Positions 17,401 through 26,525 of a stretch of DNA of 26,973 nt are shown here, one piece after another. A program made the position numbers and the translations under genes. The DNA comes from Acidobacteriota bacterium (GTDB taxonomy: Bacteria > Acidobacteriota > Blastocatellia > Pyrinomonadales > Pyrinomonadaceae), in contig JADKBM010000005.1 in the NCBI GenBank assembly GCA_016715115.1, positions 1 through 26,973 of the forward strand, written 5' to 3'. Each line of letters opens with the position of its first letter. Position 1 is the first letter of the stretch. The notes below the pieces were generated by a model, which was given only the letters and a program-made list of their open reading frames with translations, was not told the DNA's origin and searched no databases.

Positions 17401-20244
17401 GCTTCGAACCGCGAGAACGTAGTTCGTTCGTTCGACATAGAAATCGAATCGATACGGCCGGCCGAACGGGTCGCGCAGCGTCTCGAGATCGAGACCGCGT
17501 CCCTTCATCTCGGCGGTCAGCGTCGGAAGATCCGTGATGAAGCCGTTCGTGCTCCCGGTGTACTCGCGCATCGCGGCGTCGATCGCCCTTCCGACCGGCG
17601 TAAAGTAACGCCAGTTCGATCGCGAAAGGCTAAGGTCGTCGTTCGTTCCCGAAGTCTTGTCCGGCCCGAGGCTCCAGATGTCAAGAGTCAGATACTCCCG
17701 TTCGACCCGGAAATCCGTTCGAAACTCGTTCCCCCAAGGGTCGCGCAACGAACTGAAGTCGACGTTCTGCGAACGGAGGAATTGACGAAGCCGATTTTCG
17801 TCGGTTGGAAAAGGCTGGGTTTTTTCGAAGATGTCAGTTTGTTCGAGGGCATCCGCGACCGGCCTTATCGTTTGGCGCATCCGGTAATCGAAGACCTTGG
17901 CGAGATCGTCACGAAAACTGCGGCTGCGGTCGATCCGCGGCTCGTATCTATCGTTTGCGAGTCCGGCCTCGAGCGCCAGTTCGAAATCCGGTTCGAGCGG
18001 CTTTTTAAGATCGAGATTCGAAATATCCCGCTTTGCGAATCCGCCAAACATCTTTTGCGTCCCGAGAAGGTCCTCGATGCCGCTTGTAAAACTCCGGTTC
18101 AGGAACGGATTGTCGTCCAGTTCGCTTTCAGTTCGCGCGCGCTCCTCGACCGCACGGTCGAGCACGAGAACGCCGAGCGCCGTTTCGCGCCCCTCTTTAA
18201 CGCCGTCGCGGCGCGCCCGGAACCTGACCGAAACATCCTCGCCGGGGCGAAACGTGCTTTTGCCGGTATCCGCGTCTATGTTCAGATAAATCGGCGTTGG
18301 GTAAATGATCTCGCGTCGGCCGATGATCAGGTTGTCATCTTCTTCCCAGAAATACGCTGCCACAGTCAGGTTTTTGGTGAATTCAGGACTATAGGGCAGA
18401 ACGAGCGTGGCTTGGCCGGCGTCGAGCTTGACCTGCGTCGAATAGAGCAGGCGGTAATCGTCGGTAACATCGAGAAAGACGAGCCCCCTCCGCTCGCTCG
18501 ATTTGACCGAGACCCTGATCGGTTCACCCTTGCGATAGGCGATCTTGTCGGTTTCCACGGTCACCGCTGGCCGGTCGTCGATATCGATGTCTTCCTCCAG
18601 GCTCCCCGACACGCGATTGGCGTCATAGGCGACGATCTTCAATTCCAGATCTTCGCTATCCGAAGGCGTTGCCGGCAGTTTCAAACGCGCGACCCCGTAC
18701 TTGTTCGTTCTGGTTTTCGCCAGAATATCTCCGAGCTCCGTCGCCATCTTATTGCCGTCAAGATCCGATTCGACTCTTCTGAAGACGCCGACCTCGCACG
18801 ATGCCGGAGTTCCGTCCGGATAGAACGTCGTCACGTAATAATCCAGAGGAAGGCGAGAGCTGCGGTTCCAGGTAGATCCGCCGAGATAGACGTGGATCGG
18901 TTCGCGCGAAACACGCACCTCGAAAGCGCGCGATTCGGACCGATTTGTCGACGCATCGGTGACGATCGCCGTGAAGCGTAGGTCGTCAAACCTTTTGTTC
19001 AAGTTTTTCGCCAGATCATCCAGGGATTCTGTCAGATCGATCTCGGTCGAGAATTTTCCTTCGACGTCGAGCTCGCCGCGAATCTCCTGAAACTCATCCT
19101 GGCGCGGCGCAACGATTCTGACGGTTCCGGCCGGAACCGGTTTTCCGAACAGATATTGGGCATTGATCGCGATCCGGGAGAGCGGCTGGTCGGGAAGATA
19201 GAATTTGCGGTCCGGTTTGGCCTCGACAAAGAAAGCCGGCAGATCGTAGCGTGTGATCTTGATACGTACTGACGCGATTGTGTTGTCGTCGAGGTCCCTG
19301 ACGTTGATCTCATAGTCTCCCAACCGAACGCCGTCGGGAATCTTCCACGATACGGAAGCGAGACCGAAGCGCGAAGTCGTGACCCTTTGTGAAAACGCGG
19401 TTTCGTCCTCTGAGCTGTTGCTGATCTCAATTGTGACCACCCCGCCGTCGACCGGTTTTAGGTTTGGAATGTAATGATAAAGCCGCATATTGACGGTCTG
19501 CGCGGGCTGGTAGATCGGCTTGTCGGTCGATATTGAGGCATAACGGAGAGACGAGCCCCGCAGGTCGACGCTGACGTTGCGCGTCAGCCCGCCCTTCGAA
19601 CCGGCGACCGTCAGATCGAGATCGTCGTATTCTCCGAAAGTCGGCAGATCGAACTCGAGCGTCGCCGAGCCTTGTGAATCGGTGATCGATTGTGCTTTAA
19701 GCGGTTCCTCGCGATTTTCGATCTTGATCTCGGCCGAGATCGCAACACCGGCAACCGGCTCGTCCGTCGCCGGACTCGTCGCGAGCACGCGGGCGCGGAA
19801 GATCTGTTCGCCAAAGGCGAAATTGGTGAATGCCGTAACCTCGAACACTTCGGGCAGAACCCGCGAGAGGGAAACGATCCCAGTCGTCTTCGGTCCCGTT
19901 TCGGGAGCGATCTCATAACGCAGCCGATACCAAAGAAGCGCGGGATCGTCTCGTGCGGTTTCGTCAATCGAGATGGCCGCGCTGACGATTTGCCGGCCGC
20001 TTCCGATCCGTTGCACGTTCTCGGTCTTCCCGGCCACGTGATCGTCCGGGGTCAGGATTTCGAGCTTGACGATTGCCGAAAGCTCGCTGCCTGGATTATC
20101 GAGCGCGAGCTTGACGTTCGCCAACGTATCGACTAGAGCGACACGGGTATCCGACTCGTTGACCTCGACACCGGAACGCACAGTCTGTCCGAAAACGGAC
20201 CCTGCAAGAAGAACTGCGATGAAAAGCAAGATTGAACGTCGCAT
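14446..20244 (-). CDS. Secreted alpha-2-macroglobulin-like protein with GspG-like and carboxypeptidase-regulatory inserts (A2M1)
   Basis: An intact 1,932-residue protein. The start MRRSILLFIAVLLAGSVFGQ at 20244 is a signal peptide without a lipobox, and GGGGAGG lies about 10 bases upstream. MG domains fill roughly residues 25-800; MG2 begins STDKPIYQPAQTVNMRLY. Three GspG-like modules follow at about 810-872, 885-967 and 987-1084, each with a LRDPWGNEF-type turn; the first and third end in an S(L/A)GxD...DD loop. A carboxypeptidase-regulatory domain spans about 1110-1207 (GGTVFDANGAVIPGSTITVT). The A2M core lies at about 1242-1290 (SLTTWKMYVVGSD). The thioester motif YGCGEQT has Cys1460 and Gln1463, and the alpha-toroid and receptor-like C-terminus follow. 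By family it should trap attacking proteases covalently. The last 23 codons are identical in DNA to A2M2. Gene order suggests cotranscription after A2M2. Confidence 0.9.
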   Translation of the reverse strand: MRRSILLFIAVLLAGSVFGQTVRSGVEVNESDTRVALVDTLANVKLALDNPGSELSAIVKLEILTPDDHVAGKTENVQRIGSGRQIVSAAISIDETARDDPALLWYRLRYEIAPETGPKTTGIVSLSRVLPEVFEVTAFTNFAFGEQIFRARVLATSPATDEPVAGVAISAEIKIENREEPLKAQSITDSQGSATLEFDLPTFGEYDDLDLTVAGSKGGLTRNVSVDLRGSSLRYASISTDKPIYQPAQTVNMRLYHYIPNLKPVDGGVVTIEISNSSEDETAFSQRVTTSRFGLASVSWKIPDGVRLGDYEINVRDLDDNTIASVRIKITRYDLPAFFVEAKPDRKFYLPDQPLSRIAINAQYLFGKPVPAGTVRIVAPRQDEFQEIRGELDVEGKFSTEIDLTESLDDLAKNLNKRFDDLRFTAIVTDASTNRSESRAFEVRVSREPIHVYLGGSTWNRSSRLPLDYYVTTFYPDGTPASCEVGVFRRVESDLDGNKMATELGDILAKTRTNKYGVARLKLPATPSDSEDLELKIVAYDANRVSGSLEEDIDIDDRPAVTVETDKIAYRKGEPIRVSVKSSERRGLVFLDVTDDYRLLYSTQVKLDAGQATLVLPYSPEFTKNLTVAAYFWEEDDNLIIGRREIIYPTPIYLNIDADTGKSTFRPGEDVSVRFRARRDGVKEGRETALGVLVLDRAVEERARTESELDDNPFLNRSFTSGIEDLLGTQKMFGGFAKRDISNLDLKKPLEPDFELALEAGLANDRYEPRIDRSRSFRDDLAKVFDYRMRQTIRPVADALEQTDIFEKTQPFPTDENRLRQFLRSQNVDFSSLRDPWGNEFRTDFRVEREYLTLDIWSLGPDKTSGTNDDLSLSRSNWRYFTPVGRAIDAAMREYTGSTNGFITDLPTLTAEMKGRGLDLETLRDPFGRPYRFDFYVERTNYVLAVRSDGPDGNPGIAGVLPNDDFVVWTNRSDYFLATKANLIKGFNKYVAQSKTFPLNEGEMNNALAKSGFDLAGVKDAFGRPYYVRQKSSSRLANVYRFESKKLTVVKQKILMFAVRSAGMDGIQGNFDDFDLASFSGAISEEDLNRSTLSQVASKIDRQKLAGSRFGALGGTVFDANGAVIPGSTITVTANADKSKRQVTGNAEGEFLVPDLTPGQYELRVESSYFKALVIMNISIEAGALTEIDAGLEVGDVTTTVEVTALADVVNTTDASISNSVNAVKTGPRESRAASIFTPRVRDYFAETLVWSPELVTDKSGRAELKFKMADSLTTWKMYVVGSDTSGAFGVVEKELMTFQPFFVELEPPRVLTEGDEIALPVPVRNYTKGAKKVSVALAPNDWSQALDGGSQKLEIPSNSTRSGVFRFRASVPVVDGKQKVTALAGKDGDAVEKPVTVRPNGKEIVESKSSLFQKETSFDLEFPANSFPATRRAEIKLYPNMFAHVAESVDGLLKRPYGCGEQTTSSTYPNLLILRIEKELGREIDPRIRNQAKVFLDEGYKRLLNYQTDTGFGYWNGGEPDVALTAYVLRFLSEAGAFLDVDEQRVEKAEKWLLARQGEDGSWESKRREKSATTAYVLRSLTKTARDDEPIRLAVKRGAAFLLRTLNETKDGYLVANLALAAQALGDEQTAAAALGRLEMLAIPESGGVYWTTSQTPFGGWGTAANIETTALALQAFTNMKSGEESARFENLKSGAVLFLLRSKDRYGVWHSTQTTVNVLDALVLFESAVSRPANKVDRKAEIFVNGRRLAEVPLAGATLAKPLVVVATKFLVGERNRIEIRSETSEFLLAQTVATHFVDWEAAPSDNRFFDFDVEFDKLNGKIGEEIVCRVNAASRFRYWGMAIAEVGLPPGAEVDRAGLVRARNAGALSSFDILPDRVVIYFWPEKPLNMAFSFRPRFGLNAQSAPSVVYDYYNEEAKGVVAPKRFRFE

Positions 20245-20262
20245 ATCGTTTGATCCTCCCCG

Positions 20263-20487
20263 ACTGGAGCGCAAGCGTCCCCGCTTGCAAACGGCGTAGA
20301 ACGCCGTAGCGGCCTTTGAAATCCGACGCGCCTGACGGCAAACCGCTTTTTCGCGCTCCGCGCTCATTGCAAGCGGGGACGCTTGCGCTCCAATCAGATT
20401 GCGCTCCAGTCATTCACTCGAACCTGAACCTCTTCGGCGCGACGACTCCTTTGGCTTCCTCGTTGTAGTAGTCATACACGACCGACG
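20263..20487. repeat. 225-bp duplicated block (partner 14295-14519)
   Basis: The block covers the 126-bp element, 22 bases of spacer and the final 24 codons, including stop, of each A2M gene. It matches 14295-14519 at a constant offset of 5,968 bp without indels, apart from the inverted 76-bp interior of the element. The paralogues diverge immediately beyond 20487/14519, so homogenisation is confined to this block. Confidence 0.88.
20266..20391. mobile_element. 126-bp element with 25-bp terminal inverted repeats, copy 2 (interior inverted)
   Basis: The terminal repeats at 20266-20290 and 20367-20391 are identical to those of copy 1. The interior, 20291-20366, begins ACGGCGTAGAACGCCGTAGC and ends CGCTCA. 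It is the exact reverse complement of 14323-14398, while the sequence outside the right terminus is identical in both copies for 96 bases. The element fills most of the 169-bp gap between the A2M2 stop and the A2M1 start and lies 21 bases upstream of the A2M1 ATG, immediately beyond its ribosome site. A reading frame runs through it into A2M1, but the signal peptide at 20244 shows it is not coding. Confidence 0.88.
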
Positions 20488-23400
20488 CCGGGGTTTGGGC
20501 GTTGATCGCGTAGCGCGGTTTGAACGAGAAGCCGAATTTCGTTCCGCCCGGTCTCGCCCACATATAGACGATGATCCGGTCCGGCAAAACTTCGTAACGG
20601 CTGAAGCTCCAATCATCTTTGAGCGCCTTGTCGAGCGACTCGCGCGAGACGTCCGCGCCGGGTGGGATGCCGATCTCCGCAAGCAGCATTCCATAACCGC
20701 GGAAGCCGATCCGTTCGGCCTCGACCGAGCAGGTCACCTTATCCAAGATCTTCCCGGTCAAAGTGTCGCACGCGTAATCGAGCCTGATCGCGCGTGAATC
20801 GTTGAAGTTTTGGTTCGTCGAAGCCGAGTCCTTCCACGGAATATAATGCGAACGGACGAGCTGCGCCATAATCTGCGAATCGACCGAACCCGTAACGCCG
20901 ACCTGGACGCCGGGCTTGATATGGCCGGTAAGGTCGATCGTCACCGGTTCGATCTGATCGGTCGGAATGTCGATCGTTCTCAGAGTTTCGCCGCCGACCG
21001 TGACCGTCAGCTTTTGCGCCGAAGGTTTCGACAGCGCAGCAAGAAATGCGTCAAGTACGTTGATCGTCGTCTGCGTCGAATGCCAGACGCCGTAGCGGTC
21101 CTTGTTCTTGAGCAGGAATGTCGTCGCCCTGGGGATTTGATCTTGGGACTTCGATCTTAGATCTTGGTTAAGAGTTTGCGATTGCTGGAGCCGAACCAAC
21201 AACTGCACGACGAGCGCCGTCGTCTCGATCCTTCCCGGCGTTCCCCAACCGTAAAACGGCGTGTTTGTTTCAAGATTCCAATAAACGGTTTGGCCTTCGG
21301 ATTTGGCGAGCTGCACGAGTCTTTCAGCCGCCTCGCGTGCGGCGTCCGTCTCGCCGGCATCGAGCGCCGCGAGTCCGTAGAGCGCGAGCGTGTACGGCTC
21401 GTCAATCTCGGCGTTTCGCGTCTTGAGATAACCGAGCGCTTTCTTCAGCGCTTCGACCGACGTTTTCGAATCGGACCGCGTCATCGCCAAAGCCCGCGCC
21501 GCGTAGGTCGTCAGCATTTTCGTCCGGCGGAAATCCTCTTCTTTCTCCCAACTGTGTTTTTTTCGTCCAACTGCCGTCCGCGCGCTGCTGTTTTATCAGA
21601 TACTCGCGCGCCTTTGCGATCAACGACTCGTCAACCTCGACAAACGCCTTCGCATCGGTCAGGAACCGAAGCGAATATGCCGTCAGCGCGAGGTCCGACT
21701 CGGACGTGCCGCCCCAATACGAAAAGCCGCCGTCCGACGATTGATAACCGACGAGACGCTCGTAACCGCGCCGGAGATTTTTCAACGCCATGTTCATAAC
21801 TGGCGATTTGGGATTCGTGATTTCGGATTTGGGATTCATCCCGGAAACAAACTTCAGAATCATCAGATTCGGATATGTCGACGAAATGGTCTGTTCGCCG
21901 CATCCATACGGTCTCTGCAGCAAGCCTTCGACGGATTCCGTGACGTGCGCCATCTGGTTCGGGAAGATCTTGAGCTCGGCCTTCTGCGTTTTCGCGAGCG
22001 CGTTGGCGGGGAAGTCGAGATCGAACGCCGCGGAACCGTTGAACAGACTCGATTCCGCGCGGACGATCTCCTCGCCGTCGGGCCGGACCGTGACCGGCTT
22101 TTCAATTGCGTCTGAGTCGGTCTGCGCGACCGCCGTGACGCGTTGTTTGCCGTCGGTGACCGCCTGATTTGCTTTGAATCCGAAGATCGCGTTGGCGGAT
22201 GAATTCGTCGGGACTTCGACGGTCCGCCGGCTTTGATTCGGTTCGATGAACGCGAACCAATCGGCGCGATCCATCGTGACCTCGACCTTTTGCGTCTGCG
22301 GCGTATAGTTTCGAACCTGCGCGGGCAAAAGGATCTCGTCGCCGACGGTCAGGAACTTCGGCGGATCGAGGTCGACAAAGAACGGCTGGAAGGCCTTGAC
22401 GCTCGTCTCGGCGAACCCGACGCGCCCCTGTTTGTCGGACGCGACGGCGTAGATCTTCCACGTCGTGATGTTATCCGCGAGGCGGTAGCGGATCGCGATC
22501 TTGCCGTCCTTCTCCGTCACGATTTCCGGAACGAAAAGAAGCGTTTCCGGGAAATACTCGCGAAGGCGCGGCGTCGCGCGCACGGGTTCGGCGCGCGACG
22601 GTCCGCCTCCGCCGCTTTTCGTGACGACCCTCAGTCCATCTACCTTAAAGACATTTTCGGAACCCGACGCGCCGTCGATTTGAAATCCTGACTTTTGCGG
22701 TTCGATTCGCAGCGAAAGAACGCCGCCCGAAATTATCCTCGGTATGCCCGCGAACCCGGTCCTTGAGATCGTTGTCGAGATCTTGGTCTCGGTCGCGTTG
22801 ATCACGTTGGTCCCGGCGAAAACCGTCACGACCTCGTTGACCGCGCCCGCCTCGAGCGTCACGTTGACCTCCAACAGTTGTTCGGCGCTGAGAGAAATCT
22901 GGTTGACGATCGTGTTTTTGAATCCCGGCGAGGCGACGCGCAACGAGTATATTCCGGCGGGAAGTCCGGTTTGCAGAAATGCGCCTTCGGCATTGGTGCT
23001 TGTAATGGACTCGGCCGCCGTTTCGGAGTTGATGACCCGCACTTCGGCGCCGGCCACGGACGCCTTGTTCACGTCCGTCACGACGCCGAAAACGGCGCTC
23101 TTGCCGTTTGCAAACACGGTTCGCGGCACGACCAATTTCGGTTTTGCGTCCTCACGCACCTGTTCAGAAAGGATTCCGGAAAAGGCCGCGATATTGATGT
23201 CGTAATAATCATCCTTCGTGCCGTTTTCACCGAGGCTGAGTATTCGAAACGTCCCGATCCGGCGAGTGACGGGGGTGATCGAAAGCGTCTCGCGCAACGG
23301 CTCGCCCTGTTTCGCGACGTTCTCAATCGTGACCCGGTCGGCGAACATCGATGTTTCTTCGTAATTGAAATAATAGGGCCGTCCCCAACCGTCGCGGAGC

Positions 23401-26400
23401 GCTTGGAGATCGACGCCTTTGGTCTTTATCAGCGAGAGAAACCCCGCCTCGTCCGCGGGAAACGTCTTCGTTTCGGCAACATAGCGGGCGAGTACTTCGT
23501 CGATTTTCTTTTCGAGATCAGCGAAATAGTCGGAGTAATAATTTAGGACATAGAAATTGTCGTAGTCCTCGTCCGGTTTCTCGCCATCGCTCTTTATACT
23601 CGTCCTGAAACTGCGGTTATACACGCCGAATTCGAATCGGTAAGGCCGTCCCCAACGGTCGATCAGAGATTCGAGTGAGATGCCTTTTTCAGCAAGCGCC
23701 GCGCGGAGCGTTTCGGTGTCGCGAACGAATGCCCCGGTTCGGGTTTCATAAGCCTTGATCGCCTCGACGATCGCGATTCCGGACTTCTTGAAGTAGTCGA
23801 AAGAGATGCCGGCCGCTCTGAAGTCGTCAAGGTCGCCAAATCGCTTGTTCGGTCCGGCAGAGTTGATCGCGATCAAATTGTCGCCCCGCGACACAATAAA
23901 CTGCGCCTTGAACGGCATTCCCCAGGGATCACGGAACGAATCAAAGTCGATTCCGGCTTCGCCGAGGATTCGCCGCAAACCGATGTCGTCGGTCGGATGA
24001 TTGAAGTCCTTCTTGAAACGATCGTCAAGCGCCTTCAGAAGCGCTTCGAACTGCTTCTTGTGCCGCTCGGTGAACTCGTATTCGGCCTTGACGGAACCGC
24101 CGCCCGAAGAGTCGTAATCGACCGTCCAATCGGCAAAGCGCATCTCGGCGAACAACTGCATCCGCGGCGTGATCTCGGCATCGGCCAATTCATTCCAAGT
24201 GTTGCCGTCAAATCCCCGGAGGCTCGCAAAGATGTCCGGCGCATCGCTTGAACGCGCGTCAGTCCGGGCGCGTTCCTCGACGGCCTGGTCGACGACGACG
24301 ATCCCGAGCGCGGCCTGCGCCGCTTTTTTGTCAAAGCCCGCGACCTCGAAGCCGAGTCCGGCCTCTTCGTTCGGCCGGTACGTTTCGCGTTCGGACTTCG
24401 CGGTGACGTTCAAGCGGCGCGGGTCCGGAAAGACGACGCGCCACGCGCTTTCGGCGTCTTCGTCACCGCCCTCGATATTGGCCGCGATCGTCAAGAACCC
24501 CTTGAATTCGGGACGAAAAGGCACACGCAGCGATGCTCGACCGTTCTTGGCTTTGACACGGTAAGACACGAGCGTCGAAGATTCCTTGAGAATGTCGACG
24601 ATGATCGATTCGGACGGTTCGGACGAAAGCAGTTCGATCTTGAGCGACTGGCCTTTGCGATAGATCGAACGGTCCGCCGTGACGCGAATCTGCCGTTCGT
24701 CCTCGTCCAGTTCGTAACCGAATTTTTCGGTTCCGGTCCGGTTTTCGGCGTCGCGCGCCGCGATTTTGATCTCAAGGTCGTCAAGGTAATTGTCGTCGGC
24801 GCGTTTCGGAACCAAAAACTCGGTCTTTCCGGCGCCGTCCGCGCTTGTCCGGAACGTTGCGATCGGCCGCGTTGCCGATTCATCCTCATATTTTCCGGTG
24901 ACGTCGACATCGCACGCGATCGGTTTGCCGTCCGCGGTGAATGTAGAAACGTAGAGCCGGTACGGGATCTTCGGACTATGATCGGAATAGCGGCGGGCCT
25001 TGTTGACGTAAACGTGGATCGGTTCTTTCGAGATCCGCAGGTCGAATCGTTTCTGCTCGGTCCGGTTCGTCGATGAATCGGTAAAGTATGCGGTGAAATT
25101 CAGATCTTCGAACTTCGAGTCTTCGTCGTCCTTGAACTTATCCTGCGCCGGGCCGAGGTCGATCTTTGCCTTGTATTTGCCGCCGGCGCCGGTCGCGCCG
25201 GCGTACACGGCTTCTTCCTCGATGTCCCATTTCTGTTCGCGGTAATTCCAGTTGCGGCTGCCCTCGCGCACGACCTTGACCGTGCCGGACGCGACCGGTT
25301 TTCCGAAAAGATACATCGCGTCGACGCTGACCTCGGCCACGCGCTGATCGGGAAGATAGAAGTCTTTGTCAGGCGATGTCTTGACGACGAAGTTCGGCAG
25401 TTCGTAACGTGAAACCTTGAATGAATGGCTGTCCAAACGGAATTCGGCCTCGTCCGAGTCCGCCTCGACCGAATAGGTTCCGAGTTTGGCGTTCGGCGGG
25501 ATTTGCCATTCGATTGCGGCGATGCCGTATTCCGAAGTCTTGACGACTTGGCGGCTTAAGACAGTGCCGTCCTCGTCCTCGACCGAAAGCGTCAGGTCGA
25601 GCCCCGATACGATGGTTATCGACGAGTCCTTCAGTTTCTCGCGCATCACGAGCGCGCGGGCGTGGAACGTCTGACCGGGCTGGTAGATCGGTTTGTCTGA
25701 AGTGAAATAGACGTTCGTGCGCTCGTTGCGGGCATTCGGACTCGTGTCGCCCGTATCGGTCAGCCCGTTCTTTTTGCCGGTCACATCGACGTCGGTGCCG
25801 GAATACTCGCTGTCGAAACGGATCGAATCGGGAATCAGGAATACGATTTCCGCAAAGCCGTTCGCATCGGTGCGGCCTTCGCCCTTGAGAACGAGTGTGT
25901 CGTCTTCCTTGTCGGTTTCCAGTTCGATCTCCAGCTCGGCAGTGACATCGACATCGCCGACCGCCTTATTGGTGATCGGATGATATGAATTGATGCGAAC
26001 CGGAAACCGTGCGCCGGCGTGGATCTCCTCGATGTTCGCGATCCGGAGGGTAAAAAGTTCGGGGACGATCTCGGAGACCGAGACGATGCCATCGAGCGAC
26101 GTTCCGCCCTGTGAGATCGAGTAGCGTACGCGCTGCCATATCAGCTCGTTGACGGTGGCGTCGGCGTCGATCCGGAGAGCGGCTTCGATCTTGTTGGTTC
26201 CGCTTTTTAGTTTGTAGAGCGAATTCGTTTGGTCGAGAATCTTATCCGTTGAATCCAGCAGTTCAACCTTCACCCGGGCGTCGCCCGCCGCGCCGCTTTC
26301 GACCGGAAGAGTGACGGTCATCCGGCCGGTCTCGGTTACGGCGGCAATACTCGATTCGTTGATCTTAATTGTCTGCGCGCTGGCCGTTCCGGCCAGAATC

Positions 26401-26438
26401 AGGAACACTGCGACTGCGAGGAGATATTTCACGCTCAT
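20414..26438 (-). CDS. Secreted alpha-2-macroglobulin-like protein with GspG-like, carboxypeptidase-regulatory and TonB-plug-like inserts (A2M2; one frameshift)
   Basis: This ~2,007-residue paralogue of A2M1 starts MSVKYLLAVAVFLILAGTAS at 26438 (signal peptide, no lipobox; GGAG seven bases upstream). MG2 begins TSDKPIYQPGQTFHARALVM near residue 250. GspG-like modules lie at about 813-880, 890-967 and 977-1090 (FRDPWGMPF, DRWGRPYRF, RDGWGRPYYF). A carboxypeptidase-regulatory domain follows at about 1110-1206. A segment at about 1232-1271 containing FQIDGASGSENVFKVDG resembles a TonB-receptor plug. The A2M core is at about 1293-1335, and the thioester GCGEQ has Cys1513 and Gln1516. One frame switch at the seven-base A-run (T-run 21557-21563) is repaired by six As. 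Two in-frame heptanucleotide repeats lie in the alpha-toroid part. The role is inferred as an envelope protease trap. Confidence 0.88.
21134..21175. repeat. Heptanucleotide repeat inside A2M2 coding sequence (CCAAGAT type)
   Basis: On the minus strand the heptamers CCAAGAT, CTAAGAT, CGAAGTC and CCAAGAT run in tandem and encode NQDLRSKSQDQIP. The segment falls between toroid helices at a point where A2M1 is about five residues shorter. It is weaker and more degenerate than the run near 21797. Confidence 0.55.
21797..21837. repeat. Heptanucleotide repeat inside A2M2 coding sequence (AATCCCA type)
   Basis: On the minus strand five tandem heptamers, AATCCCA AATCCGA and then AATCACG, AATCCCA, AATCGCC, encode NPKSEITNPKSP. 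This is the same repeat family that fills the gaps near 1480-1640 and 5460-5490. It lies about 20 codons after the thioester cysteine and is in frame. Confidence 0.75.
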
Positions 26439-26525
26439 TGATTAACTCCGATTTCCGAAGGACCAAATTAACCCGCTTGAACTTGCAAAGTGTGATGAGG
26501 CGAGAGAATTGAATGGTTGCTTTTA

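Noticed and set aside
17266..18981. 571-residue plus-strand open frame
   Set aside because: It is antisense to the intact A2M1 gene, shows no domain, and is rich in Arg/Asp patterns typical of the complement of a GC-rich gene.
20245..20367. In-frame extension of A2M1 by 41 residues
   Set aside because: It translates the inverted-repeat element. The signal peptide at 20244 and the GGGGAGG site mark the true start.
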